64,000 nt of DNA from Streptomyces sp. YIM 130001 (GCF_003574445.1 NZ_KZ984560.1:159736-223735), one strand, 5' to 3'; counted from the first letter of the stretch, positions 35,289 through 44,237 are shown. A program made the numbers and translations. Notes: generated from the sequence alone by a model not told the origin.

Positions 35289-36536
35289 TCAGAACTGGTC
35301 GGGGCACCAGGCCCTCCTGGACGTACGGAACAGGGCGTCGGCAACGGCGGCGGCGCCCGGCCTCAGCTCCACCACCCTGTCGACCTCGGCGAGCCGCACC
35401 GCCGACTCACCGCCCAGCCACAGCGACCCCAACTCGCCGACACTCAGGGCGAGTTCAGCCGCATCCTCGGTCGGCACGCAGCGCACACCCGCCGGCGTCA
35501 CATCGAGCCGGAACCGTCCGCCGGCCAGTCCCTGCCGGTCCTCCACCTCCAGGATCAGTGCCCCCGTACCGGAGTACGTCCGCGCCTCGAGCGCCGCCGG
35601 TACGTCCAGAAGCCGCACCCACAGCCAGTCGGAGAGCGTCAGGATCCGCGCGGCCCGCGGGTCCGGGAGCACGGCGAGCAGCAGATCGTCCGGCGCGCGG
35701 CGTCCGGTACGCACCTTCGTGATCCAGTCGACCGAACACAGATAGCGCCACAGGGCCCGCTCCGCCGCCGGGCTCGCCGCGACCAGATCGAGCACCTGGA
35801 CCGTGCCGGACGGCTGCTTGGTCGCGCCCCAGTCGCTGTCCGCGGTGTAGGCGACCAGGCCTTCGACCTCGCCGCCGGCCGAGTGGTACACCGCATGGAA
35901 AGGCTCGGTCCAGGCGCCGGGCGCGCGCACCCCCGCGACCCCGGTGGCCGCACGCCACCAGCGGTCGTCGCGGTCCACGGCGCCGTGCTGCCGGCCGCGC
36001 AGCCGCTCGTGCAGTGCCGGGCCGATCCGGCGTACCTCGGCGCCGTCCACCAGGTCGATCCGGCCGCCGTCGTCAGGGCCCGGCCGCTGCCGGTCGAACC
36101 CCGCACGCTGGACGTCGATCTCCCACTCCGCGATCCACGCCCCGGGCCCGAACCCGTACCGGCCGTAGATCTGGTACTCGGCGGCGATCAGCGTGGCCAC
36201 CACCTCGCCGCGCTCCTTGGCGGCCGCGAGATCGGCGGCCACCATGCGGCCGAGCAGACCGCGGCGACGGTGCGTGGGCGACACGGTGACGTTCGAGATG
36301 GCGTCGGCCGCGACCGTACGGCCGCCGACGGCGGTGAGCTGCTGCGGGAACGAACGGAATGTGGCCACGCAGCGCCCGTCGTCGAAGGCGCCCAGCGTGC
36401 GGTCGAGGAGCGTGAAGGTGAGGCGGTCGGCGACATCCTCGTCGGTGGCCACCGGGGGCCGCAGAAACCCCGTGTTCAGGGCGCGCAGCCAGTCGGGATA
36501 GTCGGATTCGGCGAGCGTACGGACATCAACGGTCAT
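35289..36536 (-). CDS. Eis-family GNAT N-acetyltransferase
   Basis: 415 residues from ATG 36536. The acetyl-CoA loop is SNVTVSPTHRRRGLLGRMV and a second GNAT-like domain and SCP2-like C-terminus follow, as in Eis. The chain ends ...CPDQF; in mycobacterial Eis the terminal Phe carboxylate is part of the active site, and here the last residue is also Phe. Such enzymes acetylate amines at several positions, including aminoglycosides. No resistance is shown. Confidence 0.88.
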   Translation of the reverse strand: MTVDVRTLAESDYPDWLRALNTGFLRPPVATDEDVADRLTFTLLDRTLGAFDDGRCVATFRSFPQQLTAVGGRTVAADAISNVTVSPTHRRRGLLGRMVAADLAAAKERGEVVATLIAAEYQIYGRYGFGPGAWIAEWEIDVQRAGFDRQRPGPDDGGRIDLVDGAEVRRIGPALHERLRGRQHGAVDRDDRWWRAATGVAGVRAPGAWTEPFHAVYHSAGGEVEGLVAYTADSDWGATKQPSGTVQVLDLVAASPAAERALWRYLCSVDWITKVRTGRRAPDDLLLAVLPDPRAARILTLSDWLWVRLLDVPAALEARTYSGTGALILEVEDRQGLAGGRFRLDVTPAGVRCVPTEDAAELALSVGELGSLWLGGESAVRLAEVDRVVELRPGAAAVADALFRTSRRAWCPDQF

Positions 36537-36607
36537 GCTGGTCACGCTAGGACGGGCTTCCCCCACCCGCACCGCAATTTCCCGGCGCCCCACCGGCACC
36601 TCGCCCC

Positions 36608-37609
36608 TCAGAACGCCGCCCGCACCTCGCCCACCTCGTGCCCGCCGCCGAGCAGCGGCGTCCGGCCGATGCGGTCGAGGACGGGCGAGTCCACGCCGAG
36701 CAGGTCGAGCGCCCGGGCGAGTACCGGCCCGAGCGTGCGCAGGGCACCGTCGTCGACCTTGAACGCCAGCGCCCGCCCGTCCGGCAGCGCGACCGCCTGC
36801 ACCGCCTCGGCGCCCATCTTCGACAGCGAGCCGGGCACCTCCCGCATGAGCCAGGTGTCGGGCCGCCGGGTGCCGGCCACGTACTCGGGATGTGCGCGCA
36901 TCGCGTCCGCGACCCGTCGCCCGGGCGTACCTGGCGCCGCGAGCACCAGCTGCCGGAACGCCCGCGCGAGTCCGACCAGCGGTATCGCCATCAGCGGCGC
37001 ACCGCAGCCGTCGGTACCGGTGGCCACCACTCGCTCCCCGGACGTCTCCTCGACCACGTCGTGCACCAGACGCTGCAGCGGATGGTCAGGGGCCAGGTAG
37101 TCGTCGGTGGACCAGCCGGCCCGCAGACAGGCGCCCAGCATCGCGGCGTGCTTGCCGGAGCAGTTCATGCTGATCCGGTCGCGGCCGCCGCCCGAGGCGA
37201 GGCGCGCCTCGCCCTCCACCGGGTCGAGCGGCAGGTCGGCCGGGCACTGCAGAGCCGTCTCGTCGATGCCGTACTCGGCGAGCATCTTGCGTACGAGGTC
37301 GAGGTGGAAGCGTTCTCCGGAGTGGCTGGCGGCGGCGAGAGCCAGCCGTTCACCGGCCAGTTCGAGGCCGCTGCGCAGGACGGCCACCGCCTGCAGCGGT
37401 TTGTTCGAGGAGCGCGGGAAGACCGGCGCGCGCACATCTCCGTAGGCCGCCTGCACGGTGCCGTCCGCCGCCAGCAGCACGAGCGATCCACGGTGCCGGC
37501 CCTCGACGAAACCGGAACGTACGACCTCGGCGAGCACCGGGGCCGGGCCGGGCGCCGGGGCGCTGGATATCGCGGACGCGTCGTTGCTGCCGGCGGCGGG
37601 GGACGTCAT
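36608..37609 (-). CDS. L-asparaginase II-type protein (AnsA/PF06089 family)
   Basis: 333 residues from ATG 37609. Family motifs: FPRSSNKPLQAVAVL, ASHSGERFHLD, NCSGKHAAML and TGTDGCGAPLMAIP. This family is unrelated to the classical E. coli enzymes and includes thermostable asparaginases. It lies just upstream of rsiG in transcription terms but with its own strand-aligned spacing; the role is asparagine hydrolysis by family. Confidence 0.85.
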   Translation of the reverse strand: MTSPAAGSNDASAISSAPAPGPAPVLAEVVRSGFVEGRHRGSLVLLAADGTVQAAYGDVRAPVFPRSSNKPLQAVAVLRSGLELAGERLALAAASHSGERFHLDLVRKMLAEYGIDETALQCPADLPLDPVEGEARLASGGGRDRISMNCSGKHAAMLGACLRAGWSTDDYLAPDHPLQRLVHDVVEETSGERVVATGTDGCGAPLMAIPLVGLARAFRQLVLAAPGTPGRRVADAMRAHPEYVAGTRRPDTWLMREVPGSLSKMGAEAVQAVALPDGRALAFKVDDGALRTLGPVLARALDLLGVDSPVLDRIGRTPLLGGGHEVGEVRAAF

Positions 37610-37673
37610 GGGCGGGCCTTCCGTGGTGCGGCGACCGCGCCGGCCCCCGCGGTGCACGGACCGCGGCAGGGCG

Positions 37674-38285
37674 TCAGGCGAGCAGGTCGTCTACTTGCGC
37701 TTCGCCTTCACGGTACCTGCGGGCGATCTCCGCACTGCAATCGTCGGCTGTGCGCTGCAGCTGCTGCCGATTGCGCGAGACATGCTTCTCGTACGCCGCG
37801 AGCCGGCCCATCGCCGCGTGCAACTCGTCGTCGGTACGGGCCGCGAGGTCGGAGAGCTGGATCTCGGCGAGCATCTCGGCGGCGAGCACCCGGTACTGCT
37901 CGCCGTGCGGCGTACCGAGCGTCACGTGCCGGGCCGAGCTGCGGTGCCGAGAGGGAGTGTCCGTGAGGATCTCCGGCAGCCGCTCCACCAGGTCCTCCTC
38001 GGGCAGCGGGGAGGCGGGGCCGCGGCGCCGGGCCAGCTCCGCGCGCAGGATGTCGACGCGGCCCTGGATCAGCCGGCGTACGTAGCTCAGATCGGCCTCG
38101 TCCTGCTGCGAGGTGCGGCGCAGTGAGCGCAGTTCGGGCAGCCGGAGCAGTCCGAGATCGTGCTCGGGCACCTCCGGCAGCGGACTGTCCGTGCGCTGGG
38201 CGGGCGGCCGCGCGGCACGGGCCACCGCCCCGGTGACCACCGGTACGGAGCCCGGGGGCTGCCCGGTGCTGGGTGTGCTGCTCAT
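37674..38285 (-). CDS. rsiG: RsiG (AmfC): c-di-GMP-responsive anti-sigma factor for WhiG
   Basis: 203 residues from ATG 38285. Two exact copies of the signature E-x3-S-x2-R-x3-Q-x3-D are readable: EADLSYVRRLIQGRVD and EKHVSRNRQQLQRTAD. In Streptomyces this protein, together with c-di-GMP, sequesters the sporulation sigma factor WhiG. Its presence with both motif copies shows a sporulating Streptomyces-type life cycle. N-terminal 40 residues are Pro-rich and disordered. The two helices carrying the motifs are separated by an about 60-residue segment. Confidence 0.93.
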   Translation of the reverse strand: MSSTPSTGQPPGSVPVVTGAVARAARPPAQRTDSPLPEVPEHDLGLLRLPELRSLRRTSQQDEADLSYVRRLIQGRVDILRAELARRRGPASPLPEEDLVERLPEILTDTPSRHRSSARHVTLGTPHGEQYRVLAAEMLAEIQLSDLAARTDDELHAAMGRLAAYEKHVSRNRQQLQRTADDCSAEIARRYREGEAQVDDLLA

Positions 38286-38470
38286 CTGGAACCGTCCCCT
38301 CGGCCCGTGCGGCGCACGGCATACCTGCATCGTGCCACCCCATCTGCCCGGGATGTGCCGGAGTGCACAGAATCTGCGGCCGAACAGGGCATGGCGTTAG
38401 GTGGCGGATTCCTCCGAAGGCAGGTCGGGGTGGGCCGAACGACCTGCCGGGCGCACGGCATGATGGGCCC

Positions 38471-38932
38471 ATGCGAGCGGTGGTACAGCGAGTGGACGGC
38501 GCGAGCGTCGTCGTCGAGGACGAGGCGGAGCGTACGGGCGACGCGGCGGGCGCGGAGACCGTCGTCGGCGGGATCTCCGGCGAGGGCCTGTGCGTCCTGG
38601 TGGGCGTCACACACAAGGACACCAAGGAGAAGGCGGCCCAACTGGCCCGCAAACTCTGGAGTCTGCGGATCCTCTCCGAGGAGCGGTCCTGCTCCGACAT
38701 CGGCGCCCCGCTCCTGGTCGTCAGCCAGTTCACGCTCTACGGCGATGCGCGCAAGGGGCGCCGGCCCACCTGGAACGCGGCCGCGCCGGGCCCCGTCGCC
38801 GAGCCCTTGGTCGACGAGGTGGTCGCCCAACTGCGCGCACTCGGCGCGGAGGTGGCGACCGGGCGCTTCGGGGCGAAGATGCGGGTGTCGCTCACCAACG
38901 ACGGGCCGTTCACGGTGCTCCTGGAGCTTTGA
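38471..38932 (+). CDS. dtd: D-aminoacyl-tRNA deacylase
   Basis: 153 residues from ATG 38471. Active-site motifs SQFTLYGDA and LTNDGPFT match the DTD fingerprint (SQFTL and NxGP(V/F)T). It frees tRNA from D-amino acids and mischarged glycine. A short insertion (DEAERTGDAAGAETVVGG) near residue 17-35 is longer than in E. coli. Divergent from rsiG. Confidence 0.92.
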   Translation: MRAVVQRVDGASVVVEDEAERTGDAAGAETVVGGISGEGLCVLVGVTHKDTKEKAAQLARKLWSLRILSEERSCSDIGAPLLVVSQFTLYGDARKGRRPTWNAAAPGPVAEPLVDEVVAQLRALGAEVATGRFGAKMRVSLTNDGPFTVLLEL

Positions 38933-38983
38933 CAGCCGTCGGCCGCGCCTCGCCCCTTCCCGGAACTCCCGCAGGGGGGCCGG

Positions 38984-39970
38984 TCAGGGCTCGACGACTG
39001 TCTCCTGCGCCGCGGCCGTCGTACCCGCCAGGAGGTCCGCGTCCGTCGCGACGTTCCGCTTGATCACGGCGAGTGCGATCGGGCCGAGTTCGTGGTGGCG
39101 GGCGGACGTGGTCACCACGCCGACCTTGCGGCCCTCCGGGCCGTCCGCCGCGAGCCGGATCTCCGTACCGTGCCCGGGCAGATGCACCTCGCTGCCGTCC
39201 AGGTGCAGGAAGACCAGGCGCCGCGGCGGCTTGCCGAGGTTGTGCACCCGGGCGACCGTCTCCTGCCCGCGGTAGCAGCCCTTCTGCAGATGCACCGCCG
39301 TCCCGATCCAGCCCAACTCGTGCGGGATCGTACGGTGGTCGGTCTCGAAGCCGAGTCGTGGCCGGTGCGCCTCGACGCGGAGCGCCTCGTGGGCGAGGAT
39401 GCCGATCGCCGGGCCGTTGCCCGCGGCGAAGGACTCCAGGTCCTCCCGGGGCAGGAAGACGTCACGACCGTAGGCGGTCTCGCGTACGGCGGCACCGTCC
39501 GGGACCGTCGCGATGGAACCGGCCGGCAGGTTCACCACGGCGAACTCGGCTGTACGGTCGGCGACTTCGACCCGGTAGAAGAACTTCATGGACTCCAGGT
39601 ACGCGATCAGCGCCTCCTGGGTGCCGGGCTCCACATGCGCCCAGACCGTCTCGCCGTCGTCGACGAGGTAGAGCGCATGCTCGATGTGGCCGTTCGCCGT
39701 CAGGACCAGGGCCTCGGTCGCCTGTCCGGTCGGCAGCTCGCTGACGTGCTGGGTGAGCAGCAGGTGGAGCCAGCTCAGCCGGTCGTCGCCACTGACCGTC
39801 ACGACCCCGCGGTGCGACAGGTCGACGAAACCGGTGCCGTCGGCCAGAGCCCGTTGCTCACGGAAGAGCTCGCCGTAGTGCGCGGCGACGCCGTCGTCCG
39901 CGCCCTCGGCCGGGACGGCGCCCGGCAGGGTCAGCAAGGGGCTGCTGCTGTGCTTCGCGTGCTGCTGCAT
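38984..39970 (-). CDS. ygfZ: Folate-binding protein YgfZ (tRNA-modifying/iron-sulfur cluster repair type)
   Basis: 328 residues from ATG 39970. The signature KGCYRGQETVARVHNLGKPP (K-x-C-Y-x-G-Q-E) with the functional Cys is present, with a GcvT-like fold (LSHRGVVTVSGDDRLSWLH at the start). YgfZ acts with tetrahydrofolate in iron-sulfur cluster metabolism and affects tRNA methylthio modification. ATG was chosen over the GTG two codons earlier. Confidence 0.9.
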   Translation of the reverse strand: MQQHAKHSSSPLLTLPGAVPAEGADDGVAAHYGELFREQRALADGTGFVDLSHRGVVTVSGDDRLSWLHLLLTQHVSELPTGQATEALVLTANGHIEHALYLVDDGETVWAHVEPGTQEALIAYLESMKFFYRVEVADRTAEFAVVNLPAGSIATVPDGAAVRETAYGRDVFLPREDLESFAAGNGPAIGILAHEALRVEAHRPRLGFETDHRTIPHELGWIGTAVHLQKGCYRGQETVARVHNLGKPPRRLVFLHLDGSEVHLPGHGTEIRLAADGPEGRKVGVVTTSARHHELGPIALAVIKRNVATDADLLAGTTAAAQETVVEP

Positions 39971-40038
39971 ATCCACTCACAGTACGACCCGGGGACGCTT
40001 CGCCTTATTCCCCGGGTCGATTCCTTCACGGGATGGCT

Positions 40039-40494
40039 TCATTTCGCTGAGCGGTGCTCGGAGCGGTCCGCCGGGCAGTCCTCGGAGCAGTCCTTGCACC
40101 GGCCGAAGATCGCGAAATGCTTCATATCGGTGTCGAACCCGAAGGTGTCGAGCAGCTTGGCCCGGAAGTCGGCGGCGACCTCGACGTCGGCCTCGACGAC
40201 GTTCGTGCAGTCCCGGCACACCAGGTGCAGATGGTGGTGCCGGTCGGCGAGGTGGTACGTGGGCGCCCCGTGCCCCAGGTGGGCGTGCGAGACCAGACCG
40301 AGCTCCTCGAGGAGCTCGAGGGTGCGGTAGACGGTGGAGATGTTGACCCCGGACGCGGTTTTGCGGACCTCGGCGAGGAGGTCGTCGGGGGTCGCGTGCT
40401 CCAGGGCGTCGACGGCCTCGAGCACGAGCTGACGCTGCGGCGTCAGACGGTAACCGCGCTGCCGCAGATCGCTTTTCCAGTCGGTGCCCACCAC
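40039..40494 (-). CDS. nur: Fur-family regulator, probably nickel-responsive Nur
   Basis: 151 residues from GTG 40494. N-terminal winged helix (YRLTPQRQLVLEAVDAL), the metal-binding HHHLHLVCRDC block and a C-terminal CKDCSEDC zinc-type motif. From memory, nur (SCO4179) of S. coelicolor sits in the same ygfZ-neighbouring position. Nur represses nickel uptake and the Fe-superoxide dismutase with Ni. It is the second gene after the terminator of the nitrobindin-like gene. Confidence 0.83.
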   Translation of the reverse strand: MVGTDWKSDLRQRGYRLTPQRQLVLEAVDALEHATPDDLLAEVRKTASGVNISTVYRTLELLEELGLVSHAHLGHGAPTYHLADRHHHLHLVCRDCTNVVEADVEVAADFRAKLLDTFGFDTDMKHFAIFGRCKDCSEDCPADRSEHRSAK

Positions 40495-40523
40495 GGGGCC
40501 AGTGTAAGCCGCCCCCGCAAACG

Positions 40524-40554
40524 CCTGACGCCCCGCGGAGAGCGGGGCGTCAGG
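40524..40554 (-). terminator. 13-bp perfect hairpin terminator
   Basis: CCTGACGCCCCGC (40524-40536) pairs with 40542-40554 over a GGAGA loop. It lies between the nitrobindin-like stop (40615) and the nur start (40494), ending transcription of the former. Confidence 0.8.
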
Positions 40555-40614
40555 GAAAAGCGCGCGTCCTGCCCGGAGCAGATCCGGGACGGCCTGCTCG
40601 AAGAACGGGACGGC

Positions 40615-41187
40615 CTACTTGAAGAAGGCGATCCCGTCGTCGGGCAGATCGCCCAGGTCCTTGGCCCAGGACTGGACGTCCTCGGGCGAGACGACCTTCT
40701 TCAGCTGCGCGGACATGTAGGGCCGCAGCGGCACCTCGGGCGTCTGCTTCTCGCCGACCCACATCAGGTCGCTCTTGACGTATCCGTACAACCGCTTGCC
40801 GCCGCTGTACGGCCCAGAGGCGGCGGTCCGTGCGACCGCGTCCGTGGCCAGGTCGATCTGCGGCTTCTGGTCCGCCAGCTCGCCGTACCAGACCTCGACC
40901 ACGCCGTCGTCGCGGACCATCACGACCTCGACCTTGCGCTCGGCGTCGATGCGCCAGAAGCCGGACTCGTTCTCCAGCGGCTTGACCTTGTTGCCCTCGG
41001 CATCCAGGACCCAGGTGCGGGAGCGGTACTCGAGGAAGTCGCGGCCGTCGTGGCTGAAGCTGACCTCCTGCCCGAAGTTGCACTTCTCGGCACCCGGGAA
41101 GTCGGATACGCCCGCGCCCGCCCAGTCGCCCAGCAGGAAGGCGAGAGGCACGAGGGCCGGATTGAGGTCGGACGGGATCTCGATCAT
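40615..41187 (-). CDS. Nitrobindin-like beta-barrel protein lacking the heme-ligand histidine
   Basis: 190 residues from ATG 41187. The N-terminal GDWAGAGVSDFPG matches the GxWxGxG motif of the nitrobindin (FABP/DUF1794) barrel. In heme-binding members a His occurs in the last segment (PxLxPHxx type). Here the segment reads EVPLRPYMSAQLKKV, with Tyr at that place, as in the 'ferric nitrobindin-like' Streptomyces members. Heme binding is therefore doubtful. Confidence 0.82.
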   Translation of the reverse strand: MIEIPSDLNPALVPLAFLLGDWAGAGVSDFPGAEKCNFGQEVSFSHDGRDFLEYRSRTWVLDAEGNKVKPLENESGFWRIDAERKVEVVMVRDDGVVEVWYGELADQKPQIDLATDAVARTAASGPYSGGKRLYGYVKSDLMWVGEKQTPEVPLRPYMSAQLKKVVSPEDVQSWAKDLGDLPDDGIAFFK

Positions 41188-41254
41188 CAGCGACTCAGTC
41201 GATCTGTTCTAGGCGGCATGGGGGTGCGGCAGGGGGTGAGGCCGGCACGCTCGG

Positions 41255-41356
41255 TCAGCGCTGACCCTGGTAGAGCTTCTTCACGGCCAGTCCGGCGAAG
41301 GCGAGAACGCCGACGGCGACCAGAACCAGCAGGGCTGAGAAGAATGCCTCGAGCAC
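41255..41356 (-). CDS. 33-residue single-helix membrane protein
   Basis: GTG 41356 after AAGGG; sequence starts VLEAFFSALLVLVAVGVLAF and ends KKLYQGQR. One transmembrane helix with a basic C-terminus. Too short for usual gene finders; the strong hydrophobic pattern, good codon use and ribosome site support it. It lies between the divergently placed nitrobindin-like and DsrE-like genes. Confidence 0.6.
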   Translation of the reverse strand: MLEAFFSALLVLVAVGVLAFAGLAVKKLYQGQR

Positions 41357-41486
41357 GGGATTGCCCTTCGATGAGCGATGACGACGAAACGGACCGCCTA
41401 CCACCTTAGTCGGCCACCGAGCACCGCTCTCGGCGAGGTGGGCGACGGCCGCGTGGCCCGGCGGCGGCGTTGATTACAGTGCAGGC

Positions 41487-41849
41487 ATGGCGAAGAAGCT
41501 CGTGATCAAGGTGACCGCCGGGGCCGACGCACCCGAGCGCTGCTCGCAGGCCTTCACGGTGGCGGCCGTGGCCGCGGCCAGCGGGGTGGAGATCTCGCTG
41601 TGGCTGACCGGTGAGTCCGCCTGGTTCGCGCTGCCGGGCCGGGCGGCCGAGTTCGAACTGCCGCACGCGGCGCCGCTGCCCGACCTGCTCGAGTCCGTCC
41701 TGGCGGCCGGCTCGGTCACCTTGTGCACCCAGTGCGCGGCCCGCCGGGACATCGGCGAGGACGACGTACTGGACGGCATCCGCATCGCGGGCGCGCAGGT
41801 GTTCGTCGGAGAGATCACGAAGGACGACGTCCAGGCCCTCGTGTACTGA
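41487..41849 (+). CDS. DsrE/DsrF-like sulfur-relay protein
   Basis: 120 residues. Start KKLVIKVTAGADAPERCSQA and central LWLTGESAWF, with two Cys in TLCTQCAARRDIG, the region where DsrE proteins carry the sulfur-accepting Cys. A role in sulfur trafficking is inferred from family and the nearby sulfurtransferase genes. ATG 41487. Confidence 0.8.
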   Translation: MAKKLVIKVTAGADAPERCSQAFTVAAVAAASGVEISLWLTGESAWFALPGRAAEFELPHAAPLPDLLESVLAAGSVTLCTQCAARRDIGEDDVLDGIRIAGAQVFVGEITKDDVQALVY

Positions 41850-41938
41850 GTCGCGCGCACCCGCTCGCCGGGTACCGATGAGCCTGGCCCTGCGCGGGAG
41901 TCACCACAGGTGTACGCGAATCCCACGGAGGCGGCGAC

Positions 41939-42502
41939 ATGCGCACCCTTGCCCTGACGCAGAACATCACCCTCGACGGCGCCGTCGAGATGATCACCGA
42001 CTGGTTCAGTCCGTCCCCGGACAGCCCGACGCACGACGACGAAGCGCTCGCCGAGAACAACCGCCTGGCCGAGTCCTGCGACACAGTGCTGCTCGGCCGC
42101 CGGACGTTCGAGGACTTCCGCGGCTACTGGCCGCTGCAGACCGACGACGAGACCGGCATCACGGCGTACCTCGACCAGGTGCAGAAGTACGTGGTGTCGG
42201 GCTCGCTCAAGGACCCCGAGTGGCAGAACTCGACGGTCCTGTCGGGGGACGTGGTCGACGAGGTGACCGCGCTCAAGGCGCGTGAGGGCACCCAGGACAT
42301 CGTCGTCACCGGCAGCATCACCCTGTCGCACACCCTCATCGAGGCAGGTCTCGTCGACGAGTACCGCCTGTCCGTGTACCCCTCGGTCCAGGGCCGCGGC
42401 CGCCGGCTCTTCCCGGACGGCCTGGAGATCCCGCGCCTGCGGCTGATCGACGCGAAGGCGTTCGGCAACGGCGTCGTCCTGCAGCGTTACGCACCGGCCT
42501 GA
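41939..42502 (+). CDS. Dihydrofolate-reductase-family (RibD C-terminal-like) protein
   Basis: 187 residues. N-terminal strand TLALTQNITLDGAVEM, LLGRRTFEDFRGYW, IVVTGSITLSHTLIEAGLVD (nucleotide-binding GS) and EYRLSVYPSVQGRGRRLF fit the RibD-C reductase fold. Substrate unknown. Convergent with the DUF3099 gene. Confidence 0.85.
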   Translation: MRTLALTQNITLDGAVEMITDWFSPSPDSPTHDDEALAENNRLAESCDTVLLGRRTFEDFRGYWPLQTDDETGITAYLDQVQKYVVSGSLKDPEWQNSTVLSGDVVDEVTALKAREGTQDIVVTGSITLSHTLIEAGLVDEYRLSVYPSVQGRGRRLFPDGLEIPRLRLIDAKAFGNGVVLQRYAPA

Positions 42503-42532
42503 GCGGACGGGACGAGGAGGCCGCGCGGCCCG

Positions 42533-42793
42533 TCACCGGCGGCGTCGCTTGCCGTCCAGCTCGTCCCACCACGCGTCGGACTGAGGGTCGCCGGAGTCGT
42601 CGTCCCACCAACGGTCGTCCGGGCCACGGCGGTTGGCGACGATCGCGGCGAGCGGCGGGATGACCATCGCCACCACGCACATCCCCACCGCGACCGGCAC
42701 GGACCACAGCCGTACGAACGCGCAGGCGGAGACGAAGAGCACCAGGCACGTCCCCATCATCACGAAGTACACGTGGCGCCGACGGGCGTACAT
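42533..42793 (-). CDS. DUF3099 membrane protein
   Basis: 86 residues from ATG 42793. Basic start MYARRRHVYFVMMGTCLV, two transmembrane helices and an Asp/Trp-rich tail (DRWWDDDSGDPQSDAWWDEL). DUF3099 proteins are small two-helix proteins of actinomycetes with unknown role. Confidence 0.8.
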   Translation of the reverse strand: MYARRRHVYFVMMGTCLVLFVSACAFVRLWSVPVAVGMCVVAMVIPPLAAIVANRRGPDDRWWDDDSGDPQSDAWWDELDGKRRRR

Positions 42794-42914
42794 ACATCCA
42801 GCGTAGAACCAAAAGAGCCGGAGGACCGCGCCCATGTCCTGGTAAGCGTCCAACCCCCAGGGGCACGGCCCTCCGGCCGTATCTGACCGTACGCGACGGC
42901 CGGGTCGCCGTCGG

Positions 42915-43205
42915 TCAGACGGCGATGGCGACGTCCGCCGGTGCGCCCTGCTGCGCGACGACCGTACGGTCGGCCGTCGCACCCGGCACCAGCGCGCGCA
43001 GCGTCCAGGTGCCCGGAGCCGCGAAGAACCGGAACTGTCCGGTCGCCGAGGTCGGGACCTCGGCGGTGAACTCACCACCGCCGTCGAGCAGCCGCACGTA
43101 GCCGGAGACGGGCTCGCCGTCACGTGTCACGGAACCCTGGATGATCGTCTCGCTCGCCACGTCGACCCCTGCCAGGTCCGGTCCGCCGGTCTTCGCTCCA
43201 CACAT
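42915..43205 (-). CDS. DUF1416 protein
   Basis: 96 residues from ATG 43205 with GGAGGACTTGAGC upstream. Starts MCGAKTGGPDLAGVD and continues with an Ig-like beta fold (IQGSVTRDGEPVSGYVRLLD, AAPGTWTLRALVPG). It follows the sulfurtransferase gene by 28 bp and they form a conserved pair. The N-terminal Cys may be relevant to sulfur transfer. Confidence 0.88.
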   Translation of the reverse strand: MCGAKTGGPDLAGVDVASETIIQGSVTRDGEPVSGYVRLLDGGGEFTAEVPTSATGQFRFFAAPGTWTLRALVPGATADRTVVAQQGAPADVAIAV

Positions 43206-43233
43206 GCTCAAGTCCTCCTGATGGTCGGGGTGT

Positions 43234-44070
43234 TCAGTTCGAGCCGAGCTCGATCGGGACGCCGACCAGGGAGCCGTACTCGGTCCACGAGCCGTCGTAG
43301 TTCTTCACGTTCTCCACGCCGAGCAGCTCGTGCAGGACGAACCAGGTCAGCGCGGAGCGCTCGCCGATCCTGCAGTACGCGATGGTGTCCTTGGCGAGGT
43401 CCACCTGCTCGTCGGCGTAGAGCTCCTTGAGCTGGTCGTCCGACTTGAAGGTGCCGTCGTCGTTGGCGTTCTTGGACCACGGGATGTTGCGGGCGCTCGG
43501 CACGTGGCCGGGGCGCTGCGACTGCTCCTGCGGCAGGTGCGCGGGGGCGAGGAGCTTGCCGCTGAACTCGTCGGGGGAGCGCACGTCGACGAGGTTCTCG
43601 TTGCCGATCGCCTTGACGACGTCCTCGCGGAAGGCGCGGATCGCGGTGTTCTGCGCCTTGGCCTTGTACTCGGTGGCGGGGCGCGCGGGGACCTCGGCGA
43701 CGAGGTCGCGGGAGTCGAGCTCCCACTTCTTGCGGCCGCCGTCGAGGAGCTTCACGGAGTCGTGGCCGTAGAGCTTGAAGTACCAGTAGGCGTAGGACGC
43801 GAACCAGTTGTTGTTGCCGCCGTAGAGGATCACGGTGTCGTCGTTGGCGATGCCGCGCGCCGAGAGGAGCTTCTCGAAGCCCTCCTGGTCGACGAAGTCG
43901 CGGCGGACCGGGTCCTGCAGGTCGGTCTTCCAGTCGATCTTGACGGCGTTCTTGATGTGGTTCTTGTCGTACGCCGAGGTGTCCTCGTCGACCTCGACGA
44001 TGACGACCTTCGGGTTGTCGAGGTTGGCCTCGACCCAGTCTGCGTCGACCAGGACGTCGCTGCGGCTCAT
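43234..44070 (-). CDS. Rhodanese-type sulfurtransferase (CysA/SseA-like)
   Basis: 278 residues with a strong ribosome site (CCGGAGGAGAAACAGC before ATG). Two rhodanese domains; the C-terminal catalytic loop is AYCRIGERSALTWF with the active Cys at CRIGERS. It moves sulfane sulfur from thiosulfate-type donors. It is preceded by a leader peptide gene and followed by DUF1416. Confidence 0.92.
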   Translation of the reverse strand: MSRSDVLVDADWVEANLDNPKVVIVEVDEDTSAYDKNHIKNAVKIDWKTDLQDPVRRDFVDQEGFEKLLSARGIANDDTVILYGGNNNWFASYAYWYFKLYGHDSVKLLDGGRKKWELDSRDLVAEVPARPATEYKAKAQNTAIRAFREDVVKAIGNENLVDVRSPDEFSGKLLAPAHLPQEQSQRPGHVPSARNIPWSKNANDDGTFKSDDQLKELYADEQVDLAKDTIAYCRIGERSALTWFVLHELLGVENVKNYDGSWTEYGSLVGVPIELGSN

Positions 44071-44237
44071 GCTGTTTCTCCTCCGGGGCAGTTACGGCGG
44101 GGATGTCGCCAGGCAAAAAGGGGCGTGCGGGCACGCGGTCGGATACCGATGCGTACTCGGCGCGAGAGAGGGGACGGGCCGGGATGTCGCCCGGAGGCGT
44201 CAGGGGCCTGGGGGATGCGGGGGTGTCGAGATCCCGC

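Noticed and set aside
34464..37100. An 878-codon plus-strand frame across HAD, small membrane and Eis genes
   Set aside because: It is antisense to the HAD and Eis genes and low in complexity (Arg/Pro/Ala/Ser); no motif.
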